NCBI GenBank assembly: GCA_003255065.1
Contig: QAOA01003625.1
Span: 108,041 to 172,040 of the forward strand
From: Cercis canadensis
Taxonomy: Eukaryota; Streptophyta; Magnoliopsida; Fabales; Fabaceae
Reading direction: 5' to 3'
DNA: 64,000 nt
The notes under the pieces were generated by a model. That model saw only the letters and a list, made by a program, of their open reading frames with translations. It did no database searches and was not told where the DNA came from. Of the stretch, positions 47,982-60,484 are shown in pieces. Position 1 is the first letter of the stretch, and every line of letters begins with the position of its first letter. Made by a program: the position numbers and the translations under genes.

Positions 47982-49665
47982 TGAGCTGAGCTGTTGCATC
48001 CTTGATGTTCATCCTTTCACTTGGAAATTCATCAGAGCAAGCTACTCCTATTTCAAATATTGAAATCAATCAATCCTCAACCTCACATTTCCTCTGATTG
48101 TAGGGATCCGTTCTGTTCAATGTGCTCATGTCTCTTTCTCCTGAAGAAGAAATGGATCCAAAAGTTCTTCTAAGCTTCGGCAAACCAGCCTTTGCAGGTA
48201 TGAAGATTCATGCCATCCTTGAACATTTCATCTGTTGGTCTCTTTCCCGTGAATATCTCCAGCAAGAGAATGGCATAGTTATACACATCTCCTGATGTTG
48301 ACACCTCATTTGCCATACCATACTTTGTGAAGAAAGTGTATTAGCAACATAAAGGTAAAACTGTCCATGATCTTGAAAAATGAAATTAGAAAGTGTAAAT
48401 ACCTGGAGCAGTTTAGCCAATAGTCCCTCTTACTCCAATTGTGCTTGACTGAGGGCGGAATAGTTCTTAGTGGCCTTTTAGAAGAATCTCTCTCATCCAA
48501 ATTCCCCACCATTTTGTCATCCAGGAGCACATTGCTTGGCTTCAGATCACAATGAACTATTGGTGTTTTGCAATCATGGTGCAAATACTCAAATGCACTC
48601 ATTACATCAATGGAAATGTCAAGTCTCTAAAGAAAGTTTAAACTTGTTTGTGTCTCATTTTGGATACTGATGATTGGATGCAACCACTCGTCTAGGCTCC
48701 CATTGACCACGAACTCATAAACCAATGCCGCGAAATCATTGCCTTGACAATCAACACTAGAGCATACTATTAGTAGCTTAACCAGATTTTTATTTCTTAT
48801 GTTCCTTAAGGCGTCACACTCGGCTTTAAGACTCTTGCAAGCTCTTGGGTGCACAAGGTTTAACATCTTCACAGCAACAATCTTTTCAACCTTTTCAACA
48901 ATGCCTCTTTAGACAGAGCCAAAACTACCCACCCCAATTAAATTACTTGAGTTGAATCCGTTGGTGGGTTTAAGTATATTTTGGTAGGGCATTTGGAACA
49001 GAGAGTTCACTAGAAAGATTGAAGTGGGTTTTACTCTATTCTTCTTGTCAAACAAGAGAAACGCAATAGACATTGTGAAAGCCACACAAATAATTACAAA
49101 AGCTGCAATAATGAACTTTGTGGTGAAGGTCAATCTTCTTTTTCTGGTGTTTTTGAAGTTGAATTTGAACAACTTAAGTTCATCAATGCTGCCACATAGC
49201 TTGTTGTTCCTTACAATTGAAACTACACTTGAGGTTTCAAAAATACCCTTTTCTGGCACCATTCTCTAAAAATTATTGAGAGATAGATTCAATCTCCTAA
49301 GTCAGTCAAAATCCACAAAAAATTCAAGAATGTTTCCAAATAGATTGTTATGAAAAAAATCTAAAACTCGGATACCTTTCAACAAACTTAACGAGAGGAA
49401 TATTCCCCTAGAAGTAGTCTTGCATGTATAAAAATTCCAATCTTATGGAACTCCCAAGAGTGGTTGGAATTTCTCTAGACAACATGTTATGAAACACATC
49501 TAATCCTCCAAGATTTGTCAGAGTTCCTACTTCTACAAGAAGGGAACCATTCAAATTGTTTTGAGACATGCCCAGCTAAGTTGTTAAGGATGGGATGCTC
49601 ATGACCTCTCTGGGAATGGGTCCATTAAAATTGTTCTGATTAAGATTCAAGAGCAGCAAACTTGT
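47929..49665 (-). pseudogene. Inverted LRR receptor kinase pseudogene (RLK3)
   Basis: The minus strand carries the last LRRs, the transmembrane region (FIIAAFVIICVAFTMSIAFL), the glycine loop [26 protein letters not shown] and the C-terminal lobe. The coding frame is broken. There are several stops in the LRRs (49264-49665), a stop right after the glycine loop near 48909, one near 48627, loss of the DFG stretch with a frameshift near 48500, a missing acceptor AG before the last exon, and a frameshift in the last exon. The 5' end is cut at about 49665, next to sequence copied from upstream of RLK2. It cannot encode a working receptor. Confidence 0.9.
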
Positions 49666-49683
49666 ATGGTAAAGAAATATTTC

Positions 49684-50197
49684 ATACCCCACTTTATTTC
49701 TAATTTTTTCAAAAAAAAAAAAAAGGTTAGTTAACATGAGAAGAAACATTAATTGTTTGTAGATATGAAATTATATCTTTCTGGATTCTTTTGTGTTGTA
49801 TTATAGCCCATGTCAGTGTCCATATTTCCTAGTTAATAAGTAAATGATTGAGATCTTGAAAGCTTCTTTTTCTTAAGTAATTTTAACAAAGAATCAAATG
49901 TTATCATTACTCATTTTACAAGGCCAACGGTATTGTTTTGAACAAATAAAATAGGCAAGGCCAATTGAATTAAATAACCCTTATCTGTTCTACATTTTTG
50001 TCTAGTACTATATCAGCCAGTAATATATCCAAAAATGGCTTCTATGTCAATGCCGTTTTATTGTGGCAAAGAAAAAAAAAATTCTCAATGCCGTCCGAGT
50101 TGAAGAGAATTTGGTAATGACTGCTTTGCTCACCAGCTTTTGACTATATAAATATGTAACAAAGTTGCAGAGGAGGCCAAGTAGGACTGAAAACGAG

Positions 50198-50238
<41 letters not shown>

Positions 50239-50414
50239 TGAGTTAGTAAAATTTGGACTGTACAAAAAGGTATAAGTCTAATTAAGTTTAAATTATATCA
50301 TATGAATCCAACTTAAAACTTTTATAGCATTGCTCAACAATGAATCTCCACATGGCAATCACAGACCAAGTCACACACCAAACCAACACTAGAAGACACT
50401 TGACATTTGGACAA
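49684..50414. repeat. Copied RLK2 upstream spacer
   Basis: From 49684 it follows 42322 onward closely (for example the AGGTTAGTTAACATGAG words). A TA microsatellite at about 50203-50236 marks where it changes to sequence related to 15400-16000. No gene is seen. Confidence 0.75.
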
Positions 50415-50567
50415 AAGAGTTCCCACGCTATTGAAAAAATTGGCACCGCCTGACAACGACAAAGCCCTTCACCTTGTAATTGAAGTTAACCCCGCACCAA
50501 ACCAAGAACATGAACACCTGAATCAATTCCATGATCGTATGCCTTCCTACCTCTCCTGAATTCACAA
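50415..50567 (+). promoter_or_regulatory. Conserved receptor leader, RLK4
   Basis: This is the third copy of the leader, again with the upstream ORF ATGAACACCTGA, at 50510-50521. Because the leader is intact, the truncated gene that follows could still be transcribed. Confidence 0.5.
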
Positions 50568-51230
50568 ATGGGCATCTATATTTGCTTTCAGAAATTCAAG
50601 TTTCCCTTCTGTGCAACCATTCTGCTTCTCTTGTTTTGCAGTGTCCATGGAGGAGGCAATGAAACTGACCAACTAGCCTTACTTGAATTCAAGGCAAAGA
50701 TAACCAATGATCCTTTGGGCATCATGAGCTCATGGAATTCATCATTCCATTTTTGCCAATGGCGTGGCATCACATGTGGAAAACTCCATCAAAGAATCAC
50801 CATCCTCAACTTGAGCTCACAGCACCTGCAGGGTTCAATATCTCCACACTTAGGCAACCTCACCTTTTTGCTAACACTAAACCTGCAAACCAATAGCTTC
50901 AGTGGAGAAATTCCTCCTCAGATTGGCAATCTCCGCAGGCTACAAGTACTTCTCCTAGACGAAAACTTGCTCACTGGAAAAATTCCTGCTAACATATCTG
51001 GCTGTTCAAATCTACTCCTCATCAATCTTGGTTTCAACAGCTTGGTTGGACAGATTCCATTGGAGTTCAATGCATTGACAAAGCTGCGCATGATAATTAT
51101 TGAATACAATAATCTAACTGGTGGGATTCCTCCATTTTTAGGAAACTTCTCGGACCTGGACGCACTCTCAACAACCGTCAACAATCTCGGAGGTACCATC
51201 CCTGACAGCCTCGGACAGCTCAATTTGTAG
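50568..51230 (+). CDS. Truncated LRR receptor, secreted-type 220-residue product (RLK4)
   Basis: An open frame encodes a signal peptide (FCATILLLLFCSVHGG), the LRR cap and about six LRRs, nearly identical to RLK2 up to DSLGQL. It then runs into two new residues and TAG. The break at 51223/51224 joins sequence matching 43595 to sequence matching 46150, so an internal deletion equal to 2554 bases of RLK2 removed the rest of the LRRs, the transmembrane helix and the kinase. If made, the product would be a secreted LRR fragment without membrane anchor. It may be a pseudogene, or a decoy-like protein; only expression would tell. Confidence 0.75.
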   Translation: MGIYICFQKFKFPFCATILLLLFCSVHGGGNETDQLALLEFKAKITNDPLGIMSSWNSSFHFCQWRGITCGKLHQRITILNLSSQHLQGSISPHLGNLTFLLTLNLQTNSFSGEIPPQIGNLRRLQVLLLDENLLTGKIPANISGCSNLLLINLGFNSLVGQIPLEFNALTKLRMIIIEYNNLTGGIPPFLGNFSDLDALSTTVNNLGGTIPDSLGQLNL

Positions 51231-52828
51231 TATATTAAGAGTACCTGTGTAAATATGTTATAATATTAATGGTATGTGTTCTATGAGTTGTATGTAAATA
51301 TATGTGAAGGATATACTATTGTATTGGTTTATGCAAGCCAATTTGCTCTCTAGTTACCACAATATCAAATAGCTACTCAAGCAATACTGTAAAGTCAAAC
51401 ATAACAATAGAACAAGTAAGAATACTCTTGTTCCTGCTAGACCTCTAACTGACCAAAGAATTGTACGTGAAATGTAGCAGATCCCAAAACTTTTATTGCC
51501 ACTTGCTTGCAACTGAAGTAATCAATGAAAATGAAAGTAAAATGAAAAGCTGTAAGTATTATCCTACTGATCTATATATCTACCATAAGCTTAACGCTAG
51601 AAATAAAAGAAAATATGATAGAAAGGAACCTTTAGCTTTTTGTTCTGATGAGTCTCATTAATTGTCCTAGTGGTCGAAAAATCGTGAATTCAAGTGTTTG
51701 AACTAAGTTCATCCTAGATTTCAGAGGTTTTTATGTATTAAAACCCTTATTTTTTGTTCTTAATCCCTCCTCTCAAATCCTTAATTTTATCACAAATACT
51801 TACTGTTTATCCCAATACTAGATTACTATTCATTGACTTCCCAGAACAATCTTTGTGTGATTTAGGGAAACAAACCATATATGACACTTGTTTAAATGCT
51901 GATTGCAAAACTAGATGATTATAAGCACCAAAATTCACGGATTTCAGTACTTAGTATTCAATGAATTATTATAAACCATTTGGGTTTAGTCCTCTTAAGT
52001 CTTATCTAGTAAATCAGAAAGAATATCTCCTTGCAGTTTATAGATGCTTGTACAATTTAAAATACCTAGTTGATTGATTTCGGCCTTACTTGCAAGAAGA
52101 TTCTATGAATTTGCAAATAGAATTAAATCTTTGTCCTACATAGTGATGGCCACATAAACTTGAGTTCATGACTATTTTCATGGATCCTTGCATTGTCATA
52201 TTCAACAATGAAACACTTTTATCATTTAAAACAATTTATTAAACATTGAACTTTTACTTTTTGCACATCTCATCAAAACAAGGTGTGATCTAATTCAAGG
52301 ACCTACCCTAATTGCAATCCTACCCTGAAAAATATAATTCAAAAAATATTAAGATTAATAGATTGTGAACTATATAAACACAAAACACGAGCTATATATT
52401 TTTTAATGTATAGCAAAAATTCTTCAGTAAGTAATTCTTGTTTTAATTTTTTTTTTTTTTAATCTTGCTTTAATGAATGCTCAACAGTGAACACGTGGCA
52501 ACACTATCTTCAGTTTTAGGCTCTTCCAAAGCAATTGGAAATTAAGCTATTGATTTTTGAAAGGCCACTTTACATTCCACAAGAAAAATCTCAAATTTCA
52601 ATTGGCAAGACTTTCTTTGATACAGTTTACATAGTTCCAAACTGAATTTGAAATAGTCAAGAAGGAGGAATATAATAATAGAAGGGATCTAACGTAACTG
52701 ATTTAGCATTTTTTTGGAGTAAATTTTCTTCAATAAAACTCAGCTAAAAGGTTATAAATCACAATGCTGATTTTGGTTTTCTATGGTACAATGCCTTGAA
52801 GAAAAGCAGTTGAAAACTATGCGACCAA
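51231..52828. repeat. Copied RLK2 3' flank, then unique spacer
   Basis: Sequence to about 52557 repeats 46157-47647. At 52558 the similarity ends abruptly (GATTTTTG then GAAAGGCC instead of GTCTAGT). The last 270 bases are unique and lead into the prefoldin 3' end. No gene seen. Confidence 0.8.
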
Positions 52829-55800
52829 CTACGGTGAAGCAGCTAATTGCTTCAATTTTGCCTGTAAAACCACCCCGGCTTCATCTGCTACACTTTTCTT
52901 TTTGGATGCAACCTGCAGTTTTACATTTTGAATTTTTCAGTCATAAAAGAATAAGGAAAACATTTGAATATGTGAAATCTTTTATACATAATTTACTGAG
53001 AACAAATCAAGCATTAGCAAAAGCTTGCATTTCATAGGGCTTTGTGGAAAATGGTAAACTTGTTCACAATGGGCCAGATTTTAAAACTCAATTCTTCTCA
53101 TATGTTGAACGTATTCAAAATTTGACACTTCAAATTAGTATTGTGCACTTTCTTTTTTCTTTTCTTTACATTTTTTATTGCAAATGTTATAAAATATACC
53201 TCGATTTCAAAAAAAACTTAAAAAAAAACAAAAAAGTTTTGGCAAGTATTAGATACTTGTTGAGTTTCAAAGCATGTTAGACAGGTTTCAAGGAGTTTCA
53301 AACCTATATCATGCCTTTTCAAAATGTTTCGAAATTGGTCAAGCCCGTTTCTATCCATTGGCAAAAATTAAATTTATAATGGATATAGTCTAAGGGTTCT
53401 ATTCATGTACTCCCCTTCCCTTTCTCTAGCACATTGTGCTCCCTTGCAACCAAAAAAAAATTATAATGGATACAAATGCAAGCATACAATATGCATTCTG
53501 AATGTCTCTGACACTGGTAACTGGGAAGTGATATCAAAGAACAAAACCTAACATGGAAAGTTTTCAATTAACCAAAGACGAGAGTTCATAGGAAAGTAGC
53601 CAATATTCATAATTATCAAGTCTAACAGGTGCCAGATGATGCTCTCCAGAATGTCACAGAAACAGCTAGTGCATATCATTTTAGAACAATATTGCATCAA
53701 GAAACTTACCTCAACAAGTTGATCAAAGTTTGATTTCAGCAAGTTGATTTTTCGATCACAATAATCTTTTCCTTCAACCATTGTTTTCTGCATTAGGTAT
53801 GAATGTAACAAACTTAGTAATAAGCAATCATTGGTGTTAGTGTTACAGAGCAAACTACAAAATCTTGTCCCTTATACTACAGTGTATAACGACTACATGA
53901 GCGTTGCATTTAGAGAGTGAAAACAGAGTTGACCAGAATATTTCTAGGCTCCATTGTGTCATGGTAGAGGAAATTCTTCTTCAAAGAAACCATTTCTTAA
54001 GGAAATGATACATTCTGGAACAATTTTCTGGTATTTTAACCCCAAAAAAAAATGTTCAGTAATCAGTAGTAATTGCTGGCCAGCAGCCAAATTCTTTTCA
54101 TGGCTGAAAGTGGCAACAAAAGGTGGGAGGCAATAGGCAGTTAATGTTGATGCACTACTTGAATTTCTTCCTTAAAATGACTTCTTCCTTTGAGAATAAT
54201 AAGTTACTTCATACCACTCAAGCGGTTTATTTCCTTTAATCATGGAATTATGCTCCATCAACATTGCAGCAAATGTTGTCAAAATTATATATTGTCTCTG
54301 AAACTAAAGACAACTTAGATGGAGTGCCAAGGATTTGTACTGGCCTCTTGAATCAGATGGCCAGAATTGTTCAGGAAACACATGGAAATGACCTGAATCA
54401 TTCAAAATGCACAATTCAAACTGTTCCAGCTATTTCAGAATGGACCAGTTTACTGGGTCAACCAGTTAGGCCACACAAACATTTCAGGTCTGCACTACCA
54501 AACATTATAAAAACAACTATTTCCCTTTCTTTTAAAAGGTCTTTGTCACCCTGCTAAATCAGCCTCTAACACTGCCAACAGACCTTGCAAGGTGTTTTAG
54601 AAGGAACCACAGATCACTCCTCAGTCTTTTTGTTTTGGGATTCTAATAAAGGCTCTATTTCTTTGCCCAGTCTATTGTTTTGTTCCATCGGCTTGTTTTG
54701 TTGTTTGATTCTTTAGTTAGCCTTTCTTGTATCCCATGGGAAATAAACAACCCACCCACCCATAAAAATAAAAAAAAATAAAAAATAAAAAAAAAAAAAC
54801 ACCAGCTTGCATACATCTTTTCTTTGTTTTTAATTTTTTTCTTTCATGAAATTTTTCTACTTGCACTTTTCCTGTCCTCTAAATGTTAAACTGTAAACCC
54901 TTGCTTCTCTTGCTCAACCATCCTAGGATGTAGTTGAAAGGATTTCTCTTTTAAATAGCAGTAGGAAGGAATTGGCATTCTTCAACTGTTTGGTTAGTTT
55001 GATTCCATAATTCTAGTTTTAAAAGTTTCCCACAATTATATTCAACTGAATTACATGTCCCTCTTTTAATGATGGATCATAGAAGAATTGTTAGAAGTTT
55101 ATAAGTTGATAACTGCTACGTGCATAAGCATGAATTGGGCTCTTAAAGTTGGAGATGGTAGGACAACAATTGAACTTGGGGAAATGAATACAAGATTTGT
55201 TAGTCTCTAGGGGTAAAAGGAAATAATTGCCACCATTTAACCCTGAAGGATCTCAAATAGTATGTAAATGGATCTTCATTCAAAATTCCAGTAACAACAG
55301 CAGTGAGTATACATATCCACCCCCTGATATATGACATCAAATGAGAAGTATAATGAAGCTATGTTCAACATAAGAAAGCACTAACAAGAACATTATACTT
55401 TTAGTTTTGGCCTTGACTAACATTATACTGCAAAATGCAACAAAATGAGTGAAGCAATGTGGTTTGTGTGAGCTGATTTTCCTTCTTGTTTGATAGTTAT
55501 CAACTTTGGTTGTCTTTTCACCAAAAAAAAAAAGTTTTAGTTGATTTTCTTCCAATGGAGCATTTTAAATCACACCGCCATCCCAAACAAAACTAGTTAT
55601 TCTTGTAGCCTTCTATCGTTAAAGTAAAACCAACAACAGCATCAAAAGATGAAAATGAAATCTAAGTTCCATATCCACCACTCAATAACCAGAATCGAAT
55701 TAAGCAGAAACAGGATACAGTAACCGCTGCAGTGCTGCATCCTTAATTGATTGAATTTTGAATTTTCAACTTAGTTTTTTTGATAAAAAAGAATTCCAAC

Positions 55801-57901
55801 TTACTGATCATGACAAAAACCACTTTTCATTTTTCATTTTTGAAGCAGTGTACCCCTTTCTTTGGTTCCAAAATGGACCAACTAGGTTCCATCAGAAGTT
55901 TTTAATAAGAAACAGGAAAGCAAATAATTGTTATTGTAGTGTGCTAAGGTTCAATTTTTAAGGGAATGAAAATTCTAATTACATTGTCAAACAAAATGAC
56001 TTAATCCAGTCCCCTCAAATCTACAGCATTCCTGGTGAGAGAACTAGGAGCAATATAATACACTTTAGTTTTATTTCCTGAGCAATCAATCAAAGGCTAA
56101 GAAAATTTTAGTGATAGTGAAATGCATAAATCAATTATACTAGAAAAATACAATAGAACATAACTCAAATTTCAATGCATAAAATGGAAGCCACTATCTG
56201 ACCTCAATGAAGTATCCAGTTCCAACATCTACCAAAACTTTATCTGCATCATCAAGAGTCCCAGGTACATAGAGTGATGCTGTAAGAGGTACCAACATCT
56301 TCTTTCCTATAATTAGTAAGAAAAATGATTAAAGTAAAATACAAAACCTTGTAATAGATAGGCAAAAAGAAAGATGTTCATCCATGCATAATAATATTAT
56401 GCAACCGTACACACATAATTGGGGAGGCCAGAGAAAGCAGCAAAGGAAAGATTGTCCGACAATGCATGTATGCAACATAAACTTTTTTAAATAAAAAACG
56501 TTTTATTAGATGAGGCGAGAGAACAAAAGGACTAAAAGGACAAACAAGAAAAGAAAAAGAATCAGATCAAAAGTGGTACCAATCCCTTTGCAGAATTGAT
56601 ATTTTAAATCCCCCTAAAAATCCATGAGCTTTAACCCATAAGGAAGCCCAAAAAAGGTTTTATGATTTTATCACATAGAAACTAGAGAGGTTGAACTTGT
56701 TGCTTTAAAATTCTAGCATTACATTCTAGGCTAGCCATAAACTCCAAATACCAGCAAATAGAGCACACCTCAACGACTGCTATCATGCATGAACTGGGAG
56801 TACAAAGCTCCCAGAGAAAAGCATAAATTAAGTAAGCTGTTTAGATTTTCTAAAAGCAGCTTCCCTGCTTTGGAAAGCATCCCGCCGAAAACAGTACAAA
56901 AACACCCAACCAAACAAGCTTTTGAAAATTGCTTTCAGAGCATAACTTAAAAGAACACCAATTGTTGTTGTTGTTGTTGTTTTTTTTTTTTTTTNTTTTT
57001 TTTTTTTTTTTTTTTTTTTTTTCCATTTTTTGTTTCCTCTTTCATTGTAGAGAAAACATAAATACAGAAAATAACTTATTTCTGAAAAAAATTTATACTT
57101 GTTGTACTAGTTCTCTAAAGAAGGTTTCTCAAATCTGAATACTTCTCCAGATAGGCTCAGCATCTCTCTCCCAACATGAACAAGGTAAGGTAAGCGTTAT
57201 GCATCATAGTCCCCCAAAGCTCCATCTCAGTAGATTAAGTAGTTGGTTTATACCCTCATGTCAACTGTATTTATGTAAGCTTCTACCAGTATCAGTTAAG
57301 CTTAAAAAAGAAAGATCTTGAAACTAAAGCACTAAATAGCAACTTCTGTACATCCATATTCCATACTATCTAGCCAAACAAAACCCACAATGATAAATCA
57401 CAATACATCTCTGTTATGACATTCTTCCTAAACACCCTTGTCTGCTCCAATCCAAAAACAAACTACTTTTTCCCTTTTTTATTTTTTTCCATTAGTCACC
57501 ATAAAAGAAATCTCACTTAGAAATCTAGAGTCCCAAATCGAAAACTTTCCGAAGTTACCAGCCCAGAGAGAACTCAACCCACCCTTTCGCAAATGAAGCC
57601 TATCCCAATTTTGTAATTGGTAGAATGAATTAAAGTTAACAGCTTTATTGCTTTTCTAGGTACCCAAATAGAAAAAGAGAGAAGGAGGAAGCAGACCTTG
57701 AGGGCGGAGAGAGAGATCGTGAAGCGCGGTAGAGGCATTCTCGAGACGAGAAGTAGCAGTGCGAATATTGGAGAGGCTATCTTGGAGAAGATTGACTTCC
57801 ATATCGGCCTGTTCTTTCAGAGCCTTGAGCTGCTCTACGTTCATCTTCTCCAGCTCAGGTAACCTACCAACTGCTCCGCTCCCACCCTTCGACGACGCCA
57901 T
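52829..57901 (-). CDS. PFD5: Prefoldin subunit 5
   Basis: Four exons (57901-57697, 56306-56203, 53787-53710, 52912-52829) join in frame to 156 residues, close to the 151 of Arabidopsis PFD5. Exon 1 encodes the first coiled-coil arm ([20 protein letters not shown]). Exon 2 gives the beta-hairpin core [20 protein letters not shown] and [12 protein letters not shown]. Exons 3 and 4 give the second coiled coil ([20 protein letters not shown]) and the tail [20 protein letters not shown]. It is an alpha-type subunit of the hexameric prefoldin that hands nascent actin and tubulin to the CCT chaperonin in the cytosol. The chosen ATG is followed by ASSKGG; an in-frame ATG upstream at 57931 is less likely. 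Intron 1 holds a LINE tail and a poly-T tract with an N. All splice sites are GT-AG. Single copy in the window. Confidence 0.95.
53788..56202. other. Intron 2 of the prefoldin gene
   Basis: No gene is recognised inside. An A-rich tract with CCCACCCACCCA before it (about 54752-54800) ends a segment that could be an old retroposed tail. That is not proven. Confidence 0.5.
56485..56770 (-). mobile_element. LINE (L1-type) 3' end fragment
   Basis: The minus strand of prefoldin intron 1 encodes decayed words typical of the end of plant LINE ORF2: a Trp-rich IWSLWLA near 56740 and [11 protein letters not shown] followed by LQRDW near 56590-56640. It ends in an A-rich tail at about 56487 (plus strand TTTTTTAAATAAAAAACG). 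Stops interrupt it. Only the last few hundred bases of the element are present. Confidence 0.55.
56962..57022. repeat. (GTT)n plus poly-T tract with an N
   Basis: A short GTT repeat passes into about 40 T bases with one N at 56995. Length is unreliable. Confidence 0.9.
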
Positions 57902-60380
57902 ACCTATACCCACCGCTCTCAGGTTAACCACAACACAGTAGCTCTAACTCCAGTTACTCACAACGCCAAAAGGGCTTCTGAGTTCTGATGAGGGAGGTAA
58001 AATGAGAAACCAAAGTTTTTTCCTTTTTTCGTTGAGGAAAACCAACGGCGTCAGCGATTATGTTTGACAACGATTAAATATGCAAATCCTATAGACTCTA
58101 GTGATTTGGACTCGAGAGTATTCTTTTTTTTTTGGATTTTCAGAAGTTCAATAACTTTGAGGGAAAGAAATAAATATTTGAAAGTAGGTCTATGCCCCTA
58201 GTTAGCCCAATTAGGAAGCGTTATTTTTATCAGGTTTGGTATAAAGATTTTTTTTAGTTTTTTAAAAATCATAATTTAAAAAATTATTTTTAGGTATAAA
58301 ATTTTTAAAAAATATTTTCAAGTAAATAAGATTCTTAAGAATAATTTTACAGCAAGTTTCTCATAACAAAATTTTATGAAAAAAATTGGGATTCTTAGAT
58401 TTTCAAATTATAAAAAAGTTTATTAGACATAAAAAAATATATATACTCTTTATTAATAACATAATTATAATAATATTAAAATTAAAACAAATAAATTAAA
58501 AAATTAAATTAAAAAAATAAATAAATATTTGAAAGTAGGTTTATGCCCTAGTTAGCCCAAGCCCTATTTTTATCCTTTATTGTAAGAAAGAATTTTGGAT
58601 GATTTCAAAATGTTGGGCTGAGTAATGAGTTGGACTCAAGAGTGTTTGGAAGAATGTGTGTTCATTTTAAAAAGAATAGACAAGGGTGGAAACTCAAGAT
58701 TGGGTTGATGCCCCTAGTTAATCCATTTGGAGAAAGCCCACTTAAAAGCACTTCTTTTTTGAAAAAAAAACCTTCCCCTAGTTGAAAACATGGGTTGGTT
58801 AACTAGTAGTGAGAACTCAATTCTTAGTTTCATGACGGCTAGAAGGTTTTGCAAGAAGAGAATGAAGATTATAGAATGGGCCCATGCCCCTAGTTGATCC
58901 AATGGGAAAGCCTGATTTCAAAAGACTTCTCTTTTTGTTTTTGGATAAATTCCCCACTTTCAAAAAGGATTGGGTATTTGTTTCAAAAATTGGATTACCA
59001 GTCTTGGACTATTTTATTTTTTTTTAGTGTTTCTCTTTTTTAATATTTTTTTTTTTTTTTGAATGAGAGATTCTTATAATCAAAGTAATTTTCAAAAAGA
59101 AAAAGTTCATATTCATAATTTTCCAATGGGGAGGCCTAGTTTTAGGAAACATTTTGTTTTAGAAACTATTCCTCATTTGCAAGCCTAGTGCTATGAGTTT
59201 CTTTTTCTTTTTTTTCTTTTTTTTGGTACAAAAGAAATTTATGGTGAGAAGAGACTATCACATTTCATTACCAAGAAATGCCACAAGCTTCGGCAAGAGT
59301 TTATAATAATACTTAAAAATTACCTACCAAATAGATATTACTAGTAGTGAAAATTAGACATAGACCTTATAAGTGAAGTGTTTCGATTCTTAGTAGGTAA
59401 ACTAACTCCTGGCAAAATAGTTTTATTAAGAGGTTTGCGACTAATAAAATAATGGGATAAGAAAAAAAAAAAANTGCAAAGAGAAAAAAGAAGAAAACAC
59501 TACAACCAAACAAAAAGAATAGAAGAATCCGCTAAGAAAGCAAGCTTCACCCATACACAATGTAGCTATTTTAAATAATTATTCTATTTATTTGAAATGT
59601 TTAACAATAGTTATAAACCATATTCAAAATTACTGTTACAAATATTTACAATAATAAGGATATCTTATAACATAAGTACACATAATAATATAACTGATTT
59701 AAAGATCTCTAAAAAAATTATGTTTCAAATTCTCTTTCTCATATATTTATTTAAAAAATATAGTAAAAAAAATTATCTTATAAAAAATTTTAATAAAAAA
59801 TTTGAAGATAAAAATTAACGGAAGAAAAATATATATGAAAAGTAATATGGATATACCATTGTCATTTAAATTTTGCTTCACTTTATTTTTTAAAGAAAGA
59901 AATAAAACAAAAAGAAATTTCATTTTGTTGAACTCTTTCCTCTTAACTTTCCCAGCCTCTCGAGGTTAGAACGGCTGCATATTCGCTCGTTACCATCCAA
60001 GCAATGACTCTCTGAACATGTTTGAGCTGTCCTTTGTTGTAAGTGTAATCTTATATGTTGTCCTGCTGTGAGTAGGTAGATGCTGAAGCAAAATGACATT
60101 TTTAGGCTTTCGTTCCGTGGCTGTCTTTCAATATAACCAGAAAAATATAGGCATTTTGGGGAAGATACAAACTCAACTTGGATTTGTTGACATTGTAATC
60201 CACAAAATGCTATTATAGTATGTCGTCAAATTTGAAGTGGGTGTACCATCAAGGAATATAAGTGCATCTCCTAGGAATTAGTGTGAACCACTCATACTTT
60301 AAAACAATTTTCCCTTTATTTATTTATCTGGTTTTGGCCTTTACAAATGATTACATATTATGCAATAGTGATTTCCACTT
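57902..60380. other. Spacer between the prefoldin and lipid-transfer genes
   Basis: No gene is seen. The word TGCCCCTAGTTxxxCCAAT recurs at about 58194, 58541, 58709 and 58887 in a diverged periodic array. Many A and T runs follow, with an N at 59474 in a poly-A run. The promoter of the prefoldin gene should lie just right of 57901. Confidence 0.6.
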
Positions 60381-60390
60381 CTATATAAAT
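60381..60390 (+). promoter_or_regulatory. TATA box of the lipid-transfer gene
   Basis: CTATATAAAT lies 95-104 bases before the ATG at 60485, a normal distance for a plant core promoter with a leader of about 70 bases. Confidence 0.6.
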
Positions 60391-60484
60391 GCATGCCAAC
60401 TTATTGGATTGCAGAATAGGCCATTTGCTACCTATTTTGGTGAGATAGTAGTGTTGGCTGTGTTTCTGAGACAGGCAATTAAGC

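Noticed and set aside
54250-54560. A 97-codon frame in prefoldin intron 2
   Set aside because: No domain was recognised, it lies in an intron of a well-supported gene, and no splice or start signals support it.
56929-57138. A Phe-rich frame in prefoldin intron 1
   Set aside because: It is the translation of a poly-T tract containing an N.
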